A stretch of 64,000 nucleotides of DNA from the NCBI RefSeq assembly GCF_018279705.1, contig NZ_CP036498.1:5349001-5413000 (forward strand), written 5' to 3'. The DNA comes from Tardiphaga alba (lineage in GTDB: Bacteria; Pseudomonadota; Alphaproteobacteria; Rhizobiales; Xanthobacteraceae). The notes beneath the pieces were generated by a model. That model searched no databases, was not told the DNA's origin, and saw only the letters and a program-made list of their open reading frames with translations. Positions 63,962 through 64,000 of the stretch are shown piece after piece; position 1 is the first letter of the stretch; every line of letters starts with the position of its first letter. Position numbers and translations under genes: made by a program.

Positions 63962-64000
63962 ATGACCACTTATAAAGATATCGCCGTCGAGACCCGTGGC
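63962..64000 (+). CDS. Start of a probable enoyl-CoA hydratase (3' partial)
   Basis: Only 13 codons are inside the window, MTTYKDIAVETRG, preceded by GAGGACATC. The start and the position after two acyl-CoA dehydrogenases match a crotonase-family enoyl-CoA hydratase, the next step of beta-oxidation. Only the first codons are visible, so this is tentative. Confidence 0.55.
   Translation, partial: MTTYKDIAVETRG

Overview
The window is chromosomal DNA of a high-GC alphaproteobacterium, most likely from the Bradyrhizobium/Rhodopseudomonas/Tardiphaga group (Nitrobacteraceae). The evidence is gene content and order: argJ, a mutT-type gene, comF-grxC-nit-DUF1178, ubiG, lysC, ptsP, prfA, prmC and a DUF4167 gene. 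Further support comes from many orphan Bug/TctC and TAXI solute-binding proteins, a dmeRF cobalt/nickel efflux operon, and dense palindromic intergenic repeats of the kind common in this group. Genus was judged by eye only.

Layout. 1-5 kb: two tandem TAXI-type binding proteins (the first cut by the window edge), a higBA toxin-antitoxin pair with a visible operator, an MFS transporter and a Bug-family binding protein. 5-11.5 kb: two small secreted proteins, argJ, a MutT-like Nudix gene, an NDUFAF5/BioC-like methyltransferase, and the tightly coupled comF-grxC-nit-DUF1178 run. 11.8-16.7 kb: the prkA-yeaH-spoVR stress module. 16.9-18.1 kb: dmeR-dmeF with its operator. 18-27 kb: acyl-CoA synthetase, a gamma-glutamyltransferase-like protein, an amidohydrolase, a frameshifted CoxE-like VWA gene beside its MoxR ATPase, a thermonuclease-like secreted protein and a DMT permease. 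27.4-34.6 kb: a 2006-residue autotransporter with a glycine-rich PGRS-like head, followed on the upstream side by a GAF-LytTR regulator on the same strand. 35.7-38 kb: a repeat island with a run of perfect hairpins and an IS481-type insertion sequence that sits inside one copy of the repeat. 38-46.5 kb: ubiG, a PH-domain membrane protein, lysC, ptsP, prfA-prmC and DUF4167. 46.6-56 kb: a secreted protein of unknown function, another Bug protein, a Nudix hydrolase, a soluble chemotaxis receptor with three near-identical PAS domains, a ribbon-helix-helix protein, TadG-like and TadE-like proteins, a LysR regulator, a VanZ-like protein and tRNA-Arg(CCT). 56-60.6 kb: small secreted proteins, a histone-H1-like protein with a helix-turn-helix head, a frameshifted ketopantoate reductase, and yidB-glsB stress genes behind a candidate EcfG promoter. 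60.6-64 kb: fatty acid or acyl-CoA catabolism (SDR, two acyl-CoA dehydrogenases, and the start of a probable enoyl-CoA hydratase).

Points that stand out: (1) the hairpin-rich island with GNRA-type loops at 35.99-36.49 kb; (2) the IS with doubled terminal repeats that interrupts a repeat copy, so the empty site can be reconstructed; (3) the giant autotransporter beside a LytTR regulator; (4) two genes broken by a single-base loss but otherwise intact; (5) compact operators that overlap or abut the start codons of dmeR and higB. No CRISPR array, prophage or complete novel defence system was seen.
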